A program made the translations under genes and the position numbers. From positions 7,241,001 through 7,305,000 of the forward strand of contig CM063250.1 of the NCBI GenBank assembly GCA_032158295.1: a stretch of DNA of 64,000 bases, given 5' to 3'. The stretch is from Pycnopodia helianthoides (taxonomy: Eukaryota > Echinodermata > Asteroidea > Forcipulatida > Asteriidae). Below, one piece after another: positions 33,131 to 46,770 of the stretch. The notes below the pieces were generated by a model. It was not told where the DNA came from, searched no databases, and saw only the letters and a program-made list of their open reading frames with translations. How positions within the stretch are numbered: the stretch's first letter is position 1; every line of letters starts with the position of its first letter.

Positions 33131-35327
33131 AGTAATAACTCTCTTTTGAGATATAACCCTTTTTTCAATTATTCAGATGTAAATAGTCGAGTGTATTATA
33201 GTGTCTTTTTTACGTTTACAAATACTTTGAATATTGTAGTTAAACAAGACTTTTTAAAAAGATGTTTAGTTTGTAATATCCTTGGTGAGAACCTCCTTTC
33301 AAATTGGCTTTATGCTTTACGAAAGCCTTTTTTTTTAAAATAATGTAAACAAGTTCGGTGCTGTCGTTTCAATTTCTGCATTCGTATTGCGCATTAATAG
33401 GTTTACAAAGAATAATAAACACCTCAAAATGAAGTGTATTCTTCTAACGTGAGTTCAACCCAGATACCTGAAATCTGGAGTAAAATCCGGAACGGTGAAC
33501 CGATTAATATTGCTTTTTTGAAATATTCTTGAAAATTAACAAGTATAGTGGATAAAAAATAATTGTTTACACTAACTTTTCTGTTTGATATAACTAGTTA
33601 TATATATCTTGACATGGTTGGTCCATATCAGTCTTGCTGCCTAATTTCTTTTGACAGTTAGCGCTGACGCGTAAATGTCTTGTTATATATTGTTTTTTTT
33701 CTGACACCAGTGAGTTCGTGTTTTTTCCCCACAGTTTTTTACATAATCTTTTGCACTTCTGTCCCAGAGCAAATGGTTTTTTTATGATGTTTAATTTTAA
33801 AAAGATTATGCCACTTTTTTGTGAACCTTTTAATTGTTTTATTGCGAGTACCTTGTGCGAGTTTTTTTTTAAGGGTTATTAATACAACTTTCCCCGCCTT
33901 TTGTTGTATTTAGTTTAACTGCTATAGACAGCTATTATTAAAGTGTGAGACTAAACTTCAATTTATTAGAATAACAAAAAGGTAAAATAGTTGAAGCATT
34001 AGTTTAACGACCGTGACACTTTCTTGCAGTTTATGTTACATTTTCCTTCTACATCTATTGTATAATTGATACCTTCTTTCGTTTTTTGAAAAGAATTTCG
34101 TTATTTATAAAAGTGCTGAATTATGCGTCATGCTTAAACGCAGTTAGAACTTAAATTTCTTTGTTTATTTGGTTTGTAATTATTATTTTAATCAATAGAG
34201 GTATCTCTGCTACCCCCCATATTTTTCAAAGTGTAGTTGAGCTTTTGTTTCGGCAATTCGGCTTAAGAATAAAAAAAAAACGTGTAGCGAATAAAAAGCA
34301 ACAATGGTCCCTCTTCAAACGGCAGGCTTTGTTATTATTCCTCAGCTTTAACAAAGGGAATATATAAGTTTTATCGAATACAATTATGAATAATGATCAT
34401 AACCACAGGGTATAAAATAATCATATAATAATGTGTATTAATCGGAAAGCTTGGAGAGAGTATCATATAGTGTGTAACACTGTTCTGAACAATATGTAGC
34501 CTTTTAAATCTGAATTTTTATCGAATAAATAACATGCGTTAAACTTGATAATAGTAGTTTCTTCTTTGTTTCATTTCATGTGCGGGCGAATTGGTAAAGA
34601 CATCACTAGTGTTACCATGTTGAATTTTGTTTTCTTCAACCAGGAAACATTTCGTCACGTAGGTACATTTCTTTAAAATTGATGTTCTCAAGATACACAG
34701 CTATCATCTTATTTTCAAGAAATGGAACTTCAGTCTTCATGGGTTGTGGATTGGTAGGCTTTAAGGTTTATCATTTAAAGAATGCCATTGACAGTTTCTG
34801 TTACTCTGTAGATTCTGCCATCTTGGCACCAAGCCTAACTGAGCCAACCTTGTCCCTCTCTCACGCTGGTTTTGGATCATTTGCATATCCAAAAATTGTG
34901 GGATACGTATGCAAATTAGAATAGTCTGGCTGCTTTTCGAAATTCAGATCTTCGTCGTGGTCTCGTGGTCTGGTACCAGATTTAATAGCCTGTTTGTACA
35001 TTGGTTGCCGGCCGGCTGTTTTGACAAAGGTTAACATTTGGTTTTGTCCAATCAGGGTCCAAGTAAGGAGTTTCCCTCCCAGGGTTTACTATTGTAAGCA
35101 TGGTTGAGGTTGTAACCGAGCCAACAACTCGGTTAATGTTTGGTTGGAACAGCCGCTTCACCGCGGTGGATTCAAACGCGCATAAACGCTTAAACCAATG
35201 ACCGAAGCGGGGTCGCCAAAGTGCGCCCTATTTGTCACACCCCCATATCAAAACAAATTCCCATAATTTAACACACCCTGTCCCTCTTGTACAAGTAACC
35301 CTCCCCCTAAAATCCACCCTTTATAAA

Positions 35328-35471
35328 GAATTCATGAGATTCCCAGAACACAATAGGAGGGGCGGTATACCAATGCCACAAATCGAGCACAAAATGTTTT
35401 GTAGAGAAGTAGCAACCCCCCCCCCTCCAAAATCATCTACAAAATTCCCGAGATTCCCAGAACACAATGAA
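35328..35471 (+). repeat. Short direct duplication
   Basis: GAGATTCCCAGAACACAAT occurs at about 35336 and again at about 35450, preceded by similar text (AAGAATTCAT, AAAATTCCC). Confidence 0.55.
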
Positions 35472-35479
35472 GACACATT

Positions 35480-35511
35480 ATGTGTGTGTGTGTGTGGGGG
35501 GGGGGGGGGGT
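35480..35511. repeat. TG repeat followed by a G tract
   Basis: TGTGTGTG run directly followed by about 14 G. Confidence 0.85.
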
Positions 35512-37119
35512 GTCCACATGTCATGTCTTTGAGCACAAATGAGTGTCGATGAAAGATCGTTCTCATTGGGGCTGTTTGAGTCTGGGGAAGGAGGTATATT
35601 ACCAAGACGTGTCTACCAAGACGTGTCTCTTGGTCTAATAAATAGGCTTGGGTCTCCTCTTCGGACATCCATATCTTGTTGAAGCATGGAGGACCTTCCT
35701 CCATGGTTGAAGTATCAGACTTCAAGAGGTGTCGCGAGAGATCAATATTATTATGCAAGACGGAAGAATGACAGTTCTGGTAAGTGAAAAGTTGACTTGT
35801 ACATGCATACGACAGAAGGGTCTCGGCCTGTCTAATGGGCATTATAGTTTATACAGAGTGTTCAGTCGTACAAGAAAATCAATTTGTAACAAGAACATGC
35901 TGTCTCGATCGATCCACGACTGTGTGGTTCATTCTGATGACACAAATGTTGACACAATCAAACTATAATGTTCATATAATTTCCGCTTGATTGAATAGAC
36001 TTTTAGTCAACACTCTCTCGCATGAGGCCTGTACGCTATTGACCACTAGAGGGCGCGGTGATACGCTATTCTCAGAGGGTGCATCACACGGTTCGATGAT
36101 AAGCTCCCCGGAGCAACCAATACTCAAACAATATTCTCAGAAGGAAATGACAATAACAGCAAACAATGACCTGCTAAAAGTCTACCGATCGGAGGAGAGC
36201 TTGTTTGGACGGTGAACAGAATCCAGGCTTTGTTGAGAAGGTTCAAATTATAGTAGCCACTATTTATTTAGAGGAAAATGAGTTCCAGTCGCGAATCCAT
36301 GCCCGACTACATTGTGATGGTAACGTTAACAGGCGGACTACCAGCGAGGATTCCAATTCCCACATTGTCCCTACCCTAGACCGCTCTCCTCACTTTGTGT
36401 AATTGCTATTGGATTAGCAATTTGTCCTCCTGACCGATGCATATTTCCTTTCACAATCTCACCCAAAGCGAAAATTATTAACTGTATTATTCAGGCAGCT
36501 TTTTTTAGTAGAGACCTTGGAGGAATATCCAAATACCAGCAGTTGTCATGGCAACCAACAACTCGTGATCAATAAACTGAAGAGGGGCTTGAAATGTTAT
36601 ACACGATGGATTGCCATAATCACCATTAGAGATAGTCGTGTTCGTTCTCACACACCGTGGGATAAATTACTGTCAAGAACGAGAACAATGCTGTAATAGC
36701 TCGAAAAGGTCTCGGATAAAAATGAGTTCTAAAACCCCCGTGTTGTGGCCTATTGGATATCAAATTGTTGAGCGGGAATGAATTACACTTGCATTGGAAG
36801 TAAACAATGTTTATTCTGTTGTTTGTTGTACACAGGTATACCAAGCTTTCGTTTGGACATTATAAGACCGCTTAACCCTTGCAGTTGTTGACCTAGTCTT
36901 CCTCTGTCCTTGCACTGCTGTATTTTAATGAGAGAGTGAATGCCCTCCATGACTTGGGAAACCACCCAAGTCCCATGGTCTGTCCTCGCCATCAATGAAA
37001 TCGCTTCACACTGAACTTAATTAAAGAGCTCCTTGATGAGGAAGTAGCATTTGCCTATAGACATGAAATATATTTTTACGTATTTGGAAAAGAGATACGT
37101 TTGATAACCTTGCATTAGA

Positions 37120-37394
37120 CCTGGGACTGTTTAACGGCCGATTCTGTGCTTACTGCACGATTTTCTTTTTCATAGCGCTGCTAACCCTGAGCACACGAAA
37201 AGGCATGCTAACATCCCGGTGCTTGCTGCACGAACACGAATGACGTAACAATGCAAATACATGGTGATTGTGCAAGATGACCGCCTTATTTTCTTGTTAA
37301 CCTGTGAAATACGCTCATGCTTAAGCAAATTTTTCTGCTACAGTTTAGCACGAAAATTTGCTTGCCGATAAGCAGCGCTATGAAATTGGGCCCT
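37120..37394. repeat. Diverged GGGCCC-type palindromic repeat(s)
   Basis: Ends GCAGCGCTATGAAATTGGGCCC. Inside are GCTTAAGCAAATTTTTCTGC and its partial complement. Possibly two adjacent copies. Confidence 0.5.
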
Positions 37395-37558
37395 GATGCA
37401 TTGACGTCACCAAACCGCCAACTTGGAGGTAAACTGACGATGAAACGTACAGTGTGTACGCTCAGCGCACAGCATGTGCCAATGAACAGCTTCTTTTTTA
37501 CCTTGAGGCGAGGGTGCCATACTCAAATGACGTCATGTGCATAAGGTATATACTATAC

Positions 37559-37716
37559 ATGGATTGCAATACGCGTCATTGGCCGCCATCTTTGATGTAA
37601 AACAATGGAAAAGTGCACGCGTGTACGCGCTACGCACGACTCTCAATTAGTGATAGCTCTTCACGCGTGCACAATTCATCAAAGATGGCGGCCGATCACG
37701 TATGTTGCAATCCATC
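37559..37716. repeat. Inverted repeat (158 bp)
   Basis: Arms ATGGATTGCAATACGCGTCA with GGCCGCCATCTTTGATG, and CATCAAAGATGGCGGCC with TATGTTGCAATCCAT. Inner arms around TGCACGCGTGTACGCGC and CACGCGTGCAC. Foldback, non-coding. Confidence 0.75.
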
Positions 37717-40700
37717 TATTACTCTTTCTTTGGAAAAGGTACACAACAGGTAAAGTCCGCATGTGAAAAATCAAACACAGTGTTAATTACTGCCCAAACT
37801 CCGAATTAATTGATTCCAACAGAAAACCTTGATGGTGCATGTGCTTTTGAAACTAAACAATTTTGGCAGTTCACTTATTGAACACGGGAAGTTTCTAATG
37901 ACAAGGGTGGGCCCACACTCATTCTAGTCATGCCACTAAAATAATTAAATTCAAACTTTTTGTATTGTATAAACACCGAGTCGGTGTTTTTACATATTGG
38001 AAGAATCAATTTAATACCAGGCTTTTTGCGGTACGTGGGAATGCCATACATAAAGGCAGAGCAGGGATTACCATGTAGAAAATTGACTTTGTTTAAACGA
38101 AGAGGAACGTCCCACAAATCAGCATCATTTTGTACTGAAGTAGCAAACAGACATTAACTTGATCGCAGAAAAGTCTCATCGACTTCATTTAATATCTTTG
38201 TTTCAGAGGTTTACTACAATGGCAGTGTCTTCAAGACTGGTATACAGTACATATGATCATTTGTTATGGTGCAAGCATTTTGAGACATGCTTCGATATCT
38301 TCTGTGACAAGGTAACTTCATCTTCAGGTCAAAAGGTAAGCATCCAACCTCTATTCGCAGTCTACGGACCTGCCTTTTGCTGGGAATTTCGGGTGGTTTA
38401 TCTACCAAACAGAGTCAAGAAATATGTAGATTTCGTTGATTGGTGTGTACCATCCTTGATCAGGAAACGGTTAGTAAAGGCCAACATGATTATCTACATG
38501 ACCGCTTTATGAATTTTTTCCGGTCGGTTACCGTCCACTCTATACTGACAACACTGACCGAATTGCTCACACAAGACCGAATCCACTCACAGTGCGCTAT
38601 GACAATTAGTATTAACCCTAGCGGTTGTGTTAACACACATTGTATGTACTTTGTATTGACACCATTTCCATATAAGGTCACAGCAAAAGATGAAACAATT
38701 ACTGCTGATTGCATTTTTTTCTCCCACCACCACTAACAGCTGAGTGGTGTAGCTTTCAATGTCTACTTAGCTGTGTAAACCCCATTAACATAATGGTTGT
38801 TTGCCAGACAAAGTAGGATCATAAAAACGCGGCCAGACACTTTAGAGATTGTGCCTTTTTGCAAAATGATAATGACAGTCTACTATCAAGCACCCTGCAT
38901 CTAGGTGTTCTCTCCGCCTTGACCAGTTTTGCACATGTTTCTTGTTGAATATTCATTTTAATGACATGGTTTTCACCACCATAAAGCAACTAATCTGGAG
39001 GTAAGATTCATCAATAAGTTTCATTGCTCTGACCACATTGTCTGGAAAGGGGAATGTGTTGTCTTCAATAAGTTTGTTCTGGAAACAGTGCAATTTCGGT
39101 ATATATGACACAATGCATTGTAGGTCCATACGGTAGAAATTAACCCGAAAAAGAAGTGTCATTTCTATCCGAAAGCCTCCTTGTTGTAAAGATGGGAATG
39201 GAAGACAGTGGGCATCCCTGTTTCGTCTGAAATGCCCCCGTCGATTAGAAATCAATAAAAGTATGTTTGTGAATGCCGCGGAAAGATATATGTGGTTGGT
39301 ATCCGCTGTCACCTCACTAAACGTGGATAGATTCGACGTTCTTGATGAAAATACCGTGACAGTTTTTGGCTGTTTTCTCAACAAGTAGACACTGTATTCA
39401 GCTGAAACTTTTACAGGTGACTTTTATAGAATCTTTCTTGGTAATTGTGCCTATAAATCAGTATTTAGAAGACAGAAACCATTCTTACTTTGACCCTACA
39501 TTTAAATGAACAAAATTGAGAAACAAATTTGAGTATCAACGGAGTGCAGGACAGACGTGATGTACTTCAGCTTGATTTTTAGGCTGATGTTAATTGTAGG
39601 GTGTACCCTCGACTTGAAGCAGGCATTGCGAGAGTGACAGAAACAAGGGAAGGCTAAAACCAATGAGCTTGGAAACAACAAAACGTCATCTACAATTCCT
39701 CTCTTCTTTTTTCTTACTTCAATCCCAGTCTCTTCAGCAGTCAACAGAGCGTGACTTTGAGCTATTAGCGCTCAACATGACTCCGTCACGGTTCATTAAC
39801 TACGGATGATTATAATAATTGCTATAGAAGCTTATGCCGAACGGTTGTTTTATGCTACTATTTAGATAAGATCATCTTGCCGTCAAAAAAGCTAGTCAGA
39901 TCAGGTCAGGTCATTTCAGATGCAGGTGATACGAACCCACATGGAGACTGAGAAAAGTAGACTGATGAGGAAAGATTCGGATAGTACAGAAAATAGTTAG
40001 TTGACTGTATGTACAAGCTTACTGTATGCAAAAGTACAGCGATAGATATGCACAGCCTTACCGGGTTGCCGTTACAGACTAATAAACACCGATCGGTACA
40101 CGTTCTATAGACGGGGCTTCCAACAGTTGAGGACATTTCACGCGGAGGGGGCACCGAGGTCCACGCAGAATGCCTACCCGTCTGGGTCGAGACAAAACAA
40201 CGCCTACGCGCAGCCGACGAAACCCGGAAACGTAATTGAGACCGGTGCAACAATACCACTATACGGAGAAAAGAGGGTGACAAATCCACGACGAATTGCA
40301 GCGTACCACGTCAATATATTACCGAGAATAATCAACAGGTTGGTTGAACCATAGGACAAGTGGTTGAACAAGACCAAGCACTACTTCTAAGTGTCGATTG
40401 GATTACCGCAGTACAGACCAACTGCAGACATTGGATCATAGCCATGATGTAATGGAGCCTAATTAAGATCGACCAGAGCAGAAATAGACCTGCCTATTTG
40501 TGCATATGGTCCAGCCATTGAAGAATTTTGACAACGCATTCCCACAGCCAGCGAGAAAAAAACGGTTAAAACACCACCAGGGTCGGGGTTTGAAAATGGC
40601 CGCGTGAACGTGTCATCTACCAGGCAGGCAGTATAGAGCAGTACCACCACCACTACGGATATTGCCTCTCGGTGTGTAGTGACTTTATGAGATCACGTTT

Positions 40701-41350
40701 CCGGGCAACCGTTGCTAGGCACTCCACCACCAGATGGTCATGCAGCAGGTATTGTGCTCCTTTTGTTCTTGTTTGATCTGCTCGATTTGCGATAAGTTTA
40801 CGACCAATTAAGCAATAAAATGTAAATCATGAAACCAAAGGACGGAGTCAGCAAAGGATGGAGTCTGACAATTTTCATTTTTTTTAATGTACACGTCTTC
40901 GCATAATTATAACTTGTGAGTATTCGTCGTATACCCTGATGTACTTGCTCTTTTCATTTAACATGACAAGGGTGCAAAGATCATTGCAAACTGGATTTTA
41001 AAAAAACCCATAAAAACCAACATTTCCAGCAGTTATTGAAGTTTTTCACCCTGCATGCTTAAAAAGAGAGAATTCTATTGTTTTAAAAGTTTAAAATTTC
41101 AGCTGACGGATTTTAAAAGATTTAATGTCCAAGTAACAATCGACGTTTATCATTGACTGTCATCTTGTTTTTCTCATAATGACATAATTGTATAACCAAA
41201 TCGAGGCTGGAAGGGACAAGAAACCTTGCCTTCTTTTATACCTTGACATTCGGCATTATTGCGTACACAGGAAACACGACTGCAAAGGTCGGCAGCTCAC
41301 TTTGTTTTTCATCATACCTGAAAAAAACACCCCAAAACACAAGCATTCCA

Positions 41351-41426
41351 AACAAAACGAACGAACAAACAAACAAACAAACACCCCAACACCCCAACAA
41401 ACAAACAAACAAACAAACAAACAAAA
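41351..41426. repeat. AAAC simple repeat
   Basis: Two blocks of AAAC units separated by ACCCCAACACCCC. Confidence 0.85.
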
Positions 41427-42089
41427 ACACGTCATGTTAAAGGGGGCTGTTTATAAAAGAAACTTTAAATTCGAGAAGACCTTAGTCTTTGAAGAACGTA
41501 AAAGCCAAGTCAAATAATCATCTAAGATAAACTAGCTTAGGGTTTCCAGTAATCAATGGAGCCAGTTTTTGTGATGTTGGAGCGGCTTACATAATAACAC
41601 GTACAGCCACATAGGCCTGCTATGATCATGACAACAGTCAACGTCGTTCCCAGGGGTGATCGTTCTCGCCGTGCCATTTTTCCCGAGCACCCGCTGCTCG
41701 AGAGGTATCGATACCGCATGCTGCCCATGACAGCAAGGCCGGGTTAGCAGTCCCCTTGAATGACTAGATGGTTTCTTGTTTTATCTTGGATGTCTCCATT
41801 TTTGGCATTCGCTGTCGCGGTATTTCTGATTACACGCTCAACCTTTTAAAGTATGGTATCAATTTGTTTTGATTTAGTATGCATTATCTAGAATTTACCG
41901 GGATGAGAATGATGCCAATATTACTATTAACCCCTTCCACTGACGACACATGCGGCTACTGTCTGCCTAGACTGGTCTGCTGTCCGTATCCGCAAGGATA
42001 AGTCCCCTGTCCGACTGGTCACCTATCCGCACGACCGCAATGGGATGCGAGGTCAAAGGTGCGTTTGTCAGGTTTCCTCCAAACGCTCG

Positions 42090-42223
42090 AAGCCGGTCGC
42101 ATTTTTTTTTATGCAGCACACGTCGGCTATAGAGTCAACAGTTAAGGGATAGAAAGAACAGCCTATCCCTTAACTGTTGACTCCATAGCCGACGTGTGCT
42201 GCAGAAAAAAAAATGGCAAGCCG
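42090..42223. repeat. Near-perfect inverted repeat with about 9 base loop
   Basis: Arms 42112-42152 and 42163-42203 are complementary over about 41 bases with one mismatch (TGCAGCACACGTCGGCTAT and so on). They extend through complementary T and A runs to CCGGT-type ends. The flank CCTCGAAGTGTGACGTCAGA also occurs inverted near 19565. Confidence 0.85.
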
Positions 42224-44927
42224 GTTTCTGGCATAAAACACGAGCCTCGAAGTGTGACGTCAGATGTTCGGGCTACTGTTCTGCCATGGTCATGTGAGTC
42301 AAACTGCCTTCAAAGGATGTGGTGTTTGTTTTTATACCGTGCGCGCATTGCCTAAAAATGATTCCCGAATTTGCGCAATCGAGATTGATTTTGGTGATGA
42401 CGTCAAGTGAATTGACATGAAATTATGTGGGCAGAGCTGCCACCATGTAAGCACAATGTAACCATACCGAGGCAGTGAGTCTGGCCCCATTTTTGTGTTT
42501 TTATTAAAAATGATCGAGTCAGGGAAACTGACAAAGTCGGTTGCTGCACATTTAACAAAGATATGGCAATGTAAAGGCACAGTGCGCGCGACTATCAAAC
42601 AAAAAGGGTATAGTTATTGGTTAATCTCCATTTAATGGAACAGAAGCTAATGATCTGTTTATGTGTTTTGCCGGAGAATGATTTGAAATTTTGACCAATA
42701 TTAAATGCTTTTCCAATAAGTTTGTTGAAATTTTAATAATTATATAAAATGTTATATAAATATTGTCCTTACATTTGATGCCTGGAAATCAAGACAAATT
42801 TCCTCCACATAATGACGGACCTTTCATGCTATCTGATACGGCGCTAACATTGTTCAAAGAAAGTAGGTCAGATTAAGGAGTCATCAGTTTAGTTTTCAGA
42901 TAATTACCTGTCACTTTGAAAAACTGCCTCCATTTTTTAATACCAAAAAATTGACACATGACGTGGAGTGCCGTGACAGAAAAAAGTCTCGGCAACCAAA
43001 TTAATTTGTACTGACACCTGTACCAAATGACATTTATCACTGATAAAAAAAAAAGGTGAACACTGGCTGATGTGGTTGTATTGTAACGAGCCTAATCAGA
43101 GAGTATTTACACGACCGTTATGTCCTCAAACCTCTCGATACGCTGATGTTATACACTAGCGGCGACCTGCATGCTCATTTGGCTGAGCAAGGGCACGACT
43201 TCTAACATTGACTGTGTTTGATCTGTACGGTGATTACTATTTCTTCCAAGGACTGTGTGGGTTTCTTCCACTCTAGCAATTTTATAAGAACTATATGGCG
43301 ATCTGTCTGTTCTTTTTCTTAAATTGGAACTCGCCCTGTAATTATATGATGTCTGCTCGTCTGTTTTATGGGTGAGACATCAGTGCTGGCTTGTTTGTTC
43401 TTCGCTGGACGTTGTTTTGATAGTTTACACGGATGGTAAAAGGTATGGTTACATCATTGTGTTTTTCTGAAAAAGTAATTCGTTCATTTTCGAGAAACTG
43501 TAGTCAAATCACCAGTATGGCTATAGCGTATAATAATTCATCAAATTCATCTCGCTTAAAACAACCCGGACGTACACACACAAAACCAATAGGCGCCGAG
43601 ATACGACGTTTTTGCACTGAGGCAGCTATACCTTTAAGTGTGTGATGATTGCAGCTTCCAAAAATAAAGAAACAAAATGTGAACAAAGAGCAACTTTTGA
43701 AATTTAAAATTTAGTTCTGATCAATGCATCGCTCAGCACGAGAAGTTGTTGTCATTCGCATTATTGTTGCATTGTAGCATGGCCAGCTTTTAGATATGAT
43801 CGTTGTATGCACAGCATTAATAAACTGGAAGGTTCGCAAACTCTATGTTGTTTTTTAATGAGCGGGATGTAGGAGGCCACATATTTTGTTTATGGAAGTT
43901 TGTTGACCCTTGCCCTTCCTGGACGGCCTCTGCTCGTTATTGTATTGTCCAAAGAATTAAAATAAAATAACACATTTTTAATGTAAGTTGCATCGCCTAT
44001 ATTGATTGACAAATGTAAACATGATTTCAGATTTGTCCGACTGTGTAACTTCTTACTCGATCCGTATATAATCCGATACGACCAAGGCCTGTTTGTTTAA
44101 TAGTCTATTGTCTCTGTAAGTTTGTTTCGCAATTCCGCATTTAGTGCACTACTATACCCATCACGCGGTAGGCTTTGACATCGTAACCTCATAATCTTGC
44201 CCCCATTACCAATGATGCGTTACATCCCTGATATCGAGGTGTTGGAAATATACTGCAAGCACAATCATCTCCTCCTCTCTCCTCAGTGGTTTCGGAAGAG
44301 TCAATTCATGCCGCGTCTGTAAGATTTCATTAAGCACACCGTCCAATCGACCCTGTGACAATGGTCATCAATTCAGTTGAGCACTTTTGAGTGAAAACGA
44401 CGCAAACAAATGTTCATGTCTCGACGTTCATATCGGGTTTATACCGGTTGCGGCAATCGGAATAACCAACGGTAATGTGTGGGGTCTTCCAATGCTATTT
44501 CCTGGATTGTTTGACAGTATTTCAGGTGGAGATATTTGTCTGGAGGATTGTAACTGATCCGAACTTCTTAATGAGTGAGCTTTCAGATAAGACTTGTCTG
44601 CACTAATCTGATGACCAAATTCCACACTTTCTCTTTAAGCGGTATCATTCTGGCCTTCGGAAGACTGCATGAAATGACAATCTCATTATCAACCACTGGA
44701 AAATATAAATGTTATGCACACGGTGAAGTGATTTTTTTTTGCATACAACACGAATGGCTCTGGCACAAAATAAAAATGTGGCTAAATAGCCATGTGTGTC
44801 TACGCAGGAACGTTTCCAGCCAAAAAATTCACTGAAACTGAGTTTGTCAACGCAGACGTCGAACAAACAAAAGTAGCCAGACTAAATATATATAATTTCT
44901 TGTTTGTGATTCCGTACAGGGTCGACA

Positions 44928-45155
44928 ATGCAAAGGGAAGAGACATCACCAGGTCCTCCACAACATCTTCAGCATCATCAGGCCACACGTAATATCGAGC
45001 ATCACGGGGTTCGCATTGAGTTAACGCTGAGTGCTGATGAAGGCGAGTACATTGTACACACAGCACCACGCGTCATTGAACACAAGCATCTAATAACAAC
45101 AGCACGACTGGTGAATAACAAGCACGAAATAAACATTTTCATGTGTATAGCCTAA
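44928..45155 (+). other. Weak candidate small ORF (75 aa)
   Basis: Opens at an ATG ten bases after an acceptor-like TTCCGTACAG (44912-44921). Residues such as GVRIELTLSADEGEYIVH alternate in a beta-strand manner and codon use is not AT-driven. No family is recognised and no matching donor or promoter found. It could be a 5' exon of the next gene, a small gene, or chance. Confidence 0.15.
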
Positions 45156-46298
45156 GTCTTAGACCTCATGAGGTCACTGTTATTACTCATCCATTTCGTT
45201 CTAGATTACATCGTTCATGAGAGTACACGCTGACGTGAACCCCCTCACATGTTCATCACTAATGTGTCTTATGACGTAGCCACCTTTCATCCATTCCACT
45301 TTGAGAACATTTCATACTGGAAAAAGAAACAACGGATATATTTTATCCGCGTTGTTTATCAATACTGTCCTCGGTGAGTTTAAATTTACGCCGAGACGTA
45401 GAAAAATTGTTTTGGTACGGGCTTTTGTTCGTTCACAATGAGTGGTGTAACGAAACTCTCAACACCTGTCAAGTGCAAGATTTGTCATCTGTTGACGTCA
45501 CCCTGACGTCATCATCACGCAGAGGATTTAGGAATGCTTTATCCACCGTGTAATTCTAACTTACAGTATACTATACCTGACTATACCTCACAAGTGAAAC
45601 AGGCTGGATATGTTTCACCCTCTTTTGCAAATGCACGTACCGGTACTCAAGTATTGCTTAGTTGTTGGTGTTAGGCCTACCAACATCGCTCGCCAAGGAA
45701 AAAAAAATCCAAACAATACCCAACCTGAGTCCATTAAAAAGGTCAACCTTCGAGCGTATTATATTCCGGCTGACTAGAATAATAAAATAGACAAGAGATT
45801 GAGTATAGGGGACTGTACATATTGACAGTCGTTCATGGACCTTATTCCAACATAAAGATGATAACAAAACACAAAGACCGTGATTTGAAATCACCACGGG
45901 TATCCGGCTTGACTGCAGCCCCCGCAAAATATGCATCAGGTGCCTCGTCGTTAGCAATGACCGAACCGAGCGTCTCGTCGCCCCTTGGATGATTGAGGCA
46001 GACTCATTAACTTACGATCGTGCAAAGCGGCTTCTTAACTGACGATGAGCAGTGCTTTATTAACTCCGTAATGGAGAACAATCAAACCGACAATACCGAC
46101 GGGTCCGATTATCGACACTTATTATTAAAAGCTGGAATCGAAGAGTAGAGTTCGTGAATTGGATGTTAATATATATGTGCAGCTCGATAACTCATAGGAC
46201 GACTATAAGTTGTGCTTTCATCTATGCAATCTTGAAGGTCAGACGTTCAGAGGTTATGACTGTATTGTTTCCCTGACTCAAGGGTAGTTCACCGCGCC

Positions 46299-46770
46299 AT
46301 GGAACCGCCCAAAACCGTCTTAATCGAGCTCGGTATCGAACTCCAGTCAGACTGCGGTATCCGCACCATCGATGCATCCAAGCCGTGCGGTTTGGATCTG
46401 GAAGTGCGACCACTGAACCAACGATGGGAACAGTCGTCGGAGTCGCAACTCATCTTTCGAAGGATCCCCGACGAAGGATCCCCCTTTGGTCGGGTTCGGG
46501 GACCTCCCGGGCGGATCATGGGCGCCTCGGAGCCCGCGTCCGGACGGGGTGTTTGTAGCGTCTGCTCGGAACCATGTGCACGCTGTTTGTCTCGTTCGGA
46601 GCCGCGAATCCGTCCCCGCAGAGGAGAAGACGGTGTCCCCGCCAAGAGGTACCTCTCTTGTGCCTTCTTCGACATGACGTCTTCCGAGACGTACAGGATG
46701 GACATTGAATTTCCGACCGCCCACCACTTTGACTTTGAAAGCACCCCGCAAGAAACGTCAACGGAAAAAG
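46299..46770 (+). CDS. Second gene, first coding exon
   Basis: ATG in context GCGCCATGG with an in-frame TGA 42 bases upstream. GC-rich for this window. Encodes 157 residues with a Cys/Arg-rich middle (CSVCSEPCARCLSR) but no recognisable zinc-binding pattern, then MDIEFPTAHHFDFES. Donor GTAAAA at 46771, phase 1. The opposite strand is also open but is a shadow. Confidence rests on the clean phase match to the next exon. Confidence 0.75.

Larger units (their letters stand above)
32519..46298. other. Intergenic region (13.8 kb), 3' UTR of MLCK at its left end
   Basis: The MLCK 3' UTR starts at 32519. AATAAA strings occur at 33414 and later, but none can be chosen. No protein family was recognised in any frame. 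Repeats are listed separately: AAT run, TG/G tract, palindromes at 37120, 37559 and 42090, and AACA repeat. Promoter elements for the downstream gene were not identifiable. Confidence 0.7.

Noticed and set aside
35321..35842. 173-residue minus-strand open frame
   Set aside because: Runs through a TG/G simple repeat and has no recognisable domain.
38159..38512. 117-residue open frame in the intergenic region
   Set aside because: No domain, no splice or promoter signals, composition like flanking non-coding DNA.
39906..40354. Overlapping open frames on both strands near 40 kb
   Set aside because: Neither shows a family, and overlapping open frames in both directions are expected from local composition.
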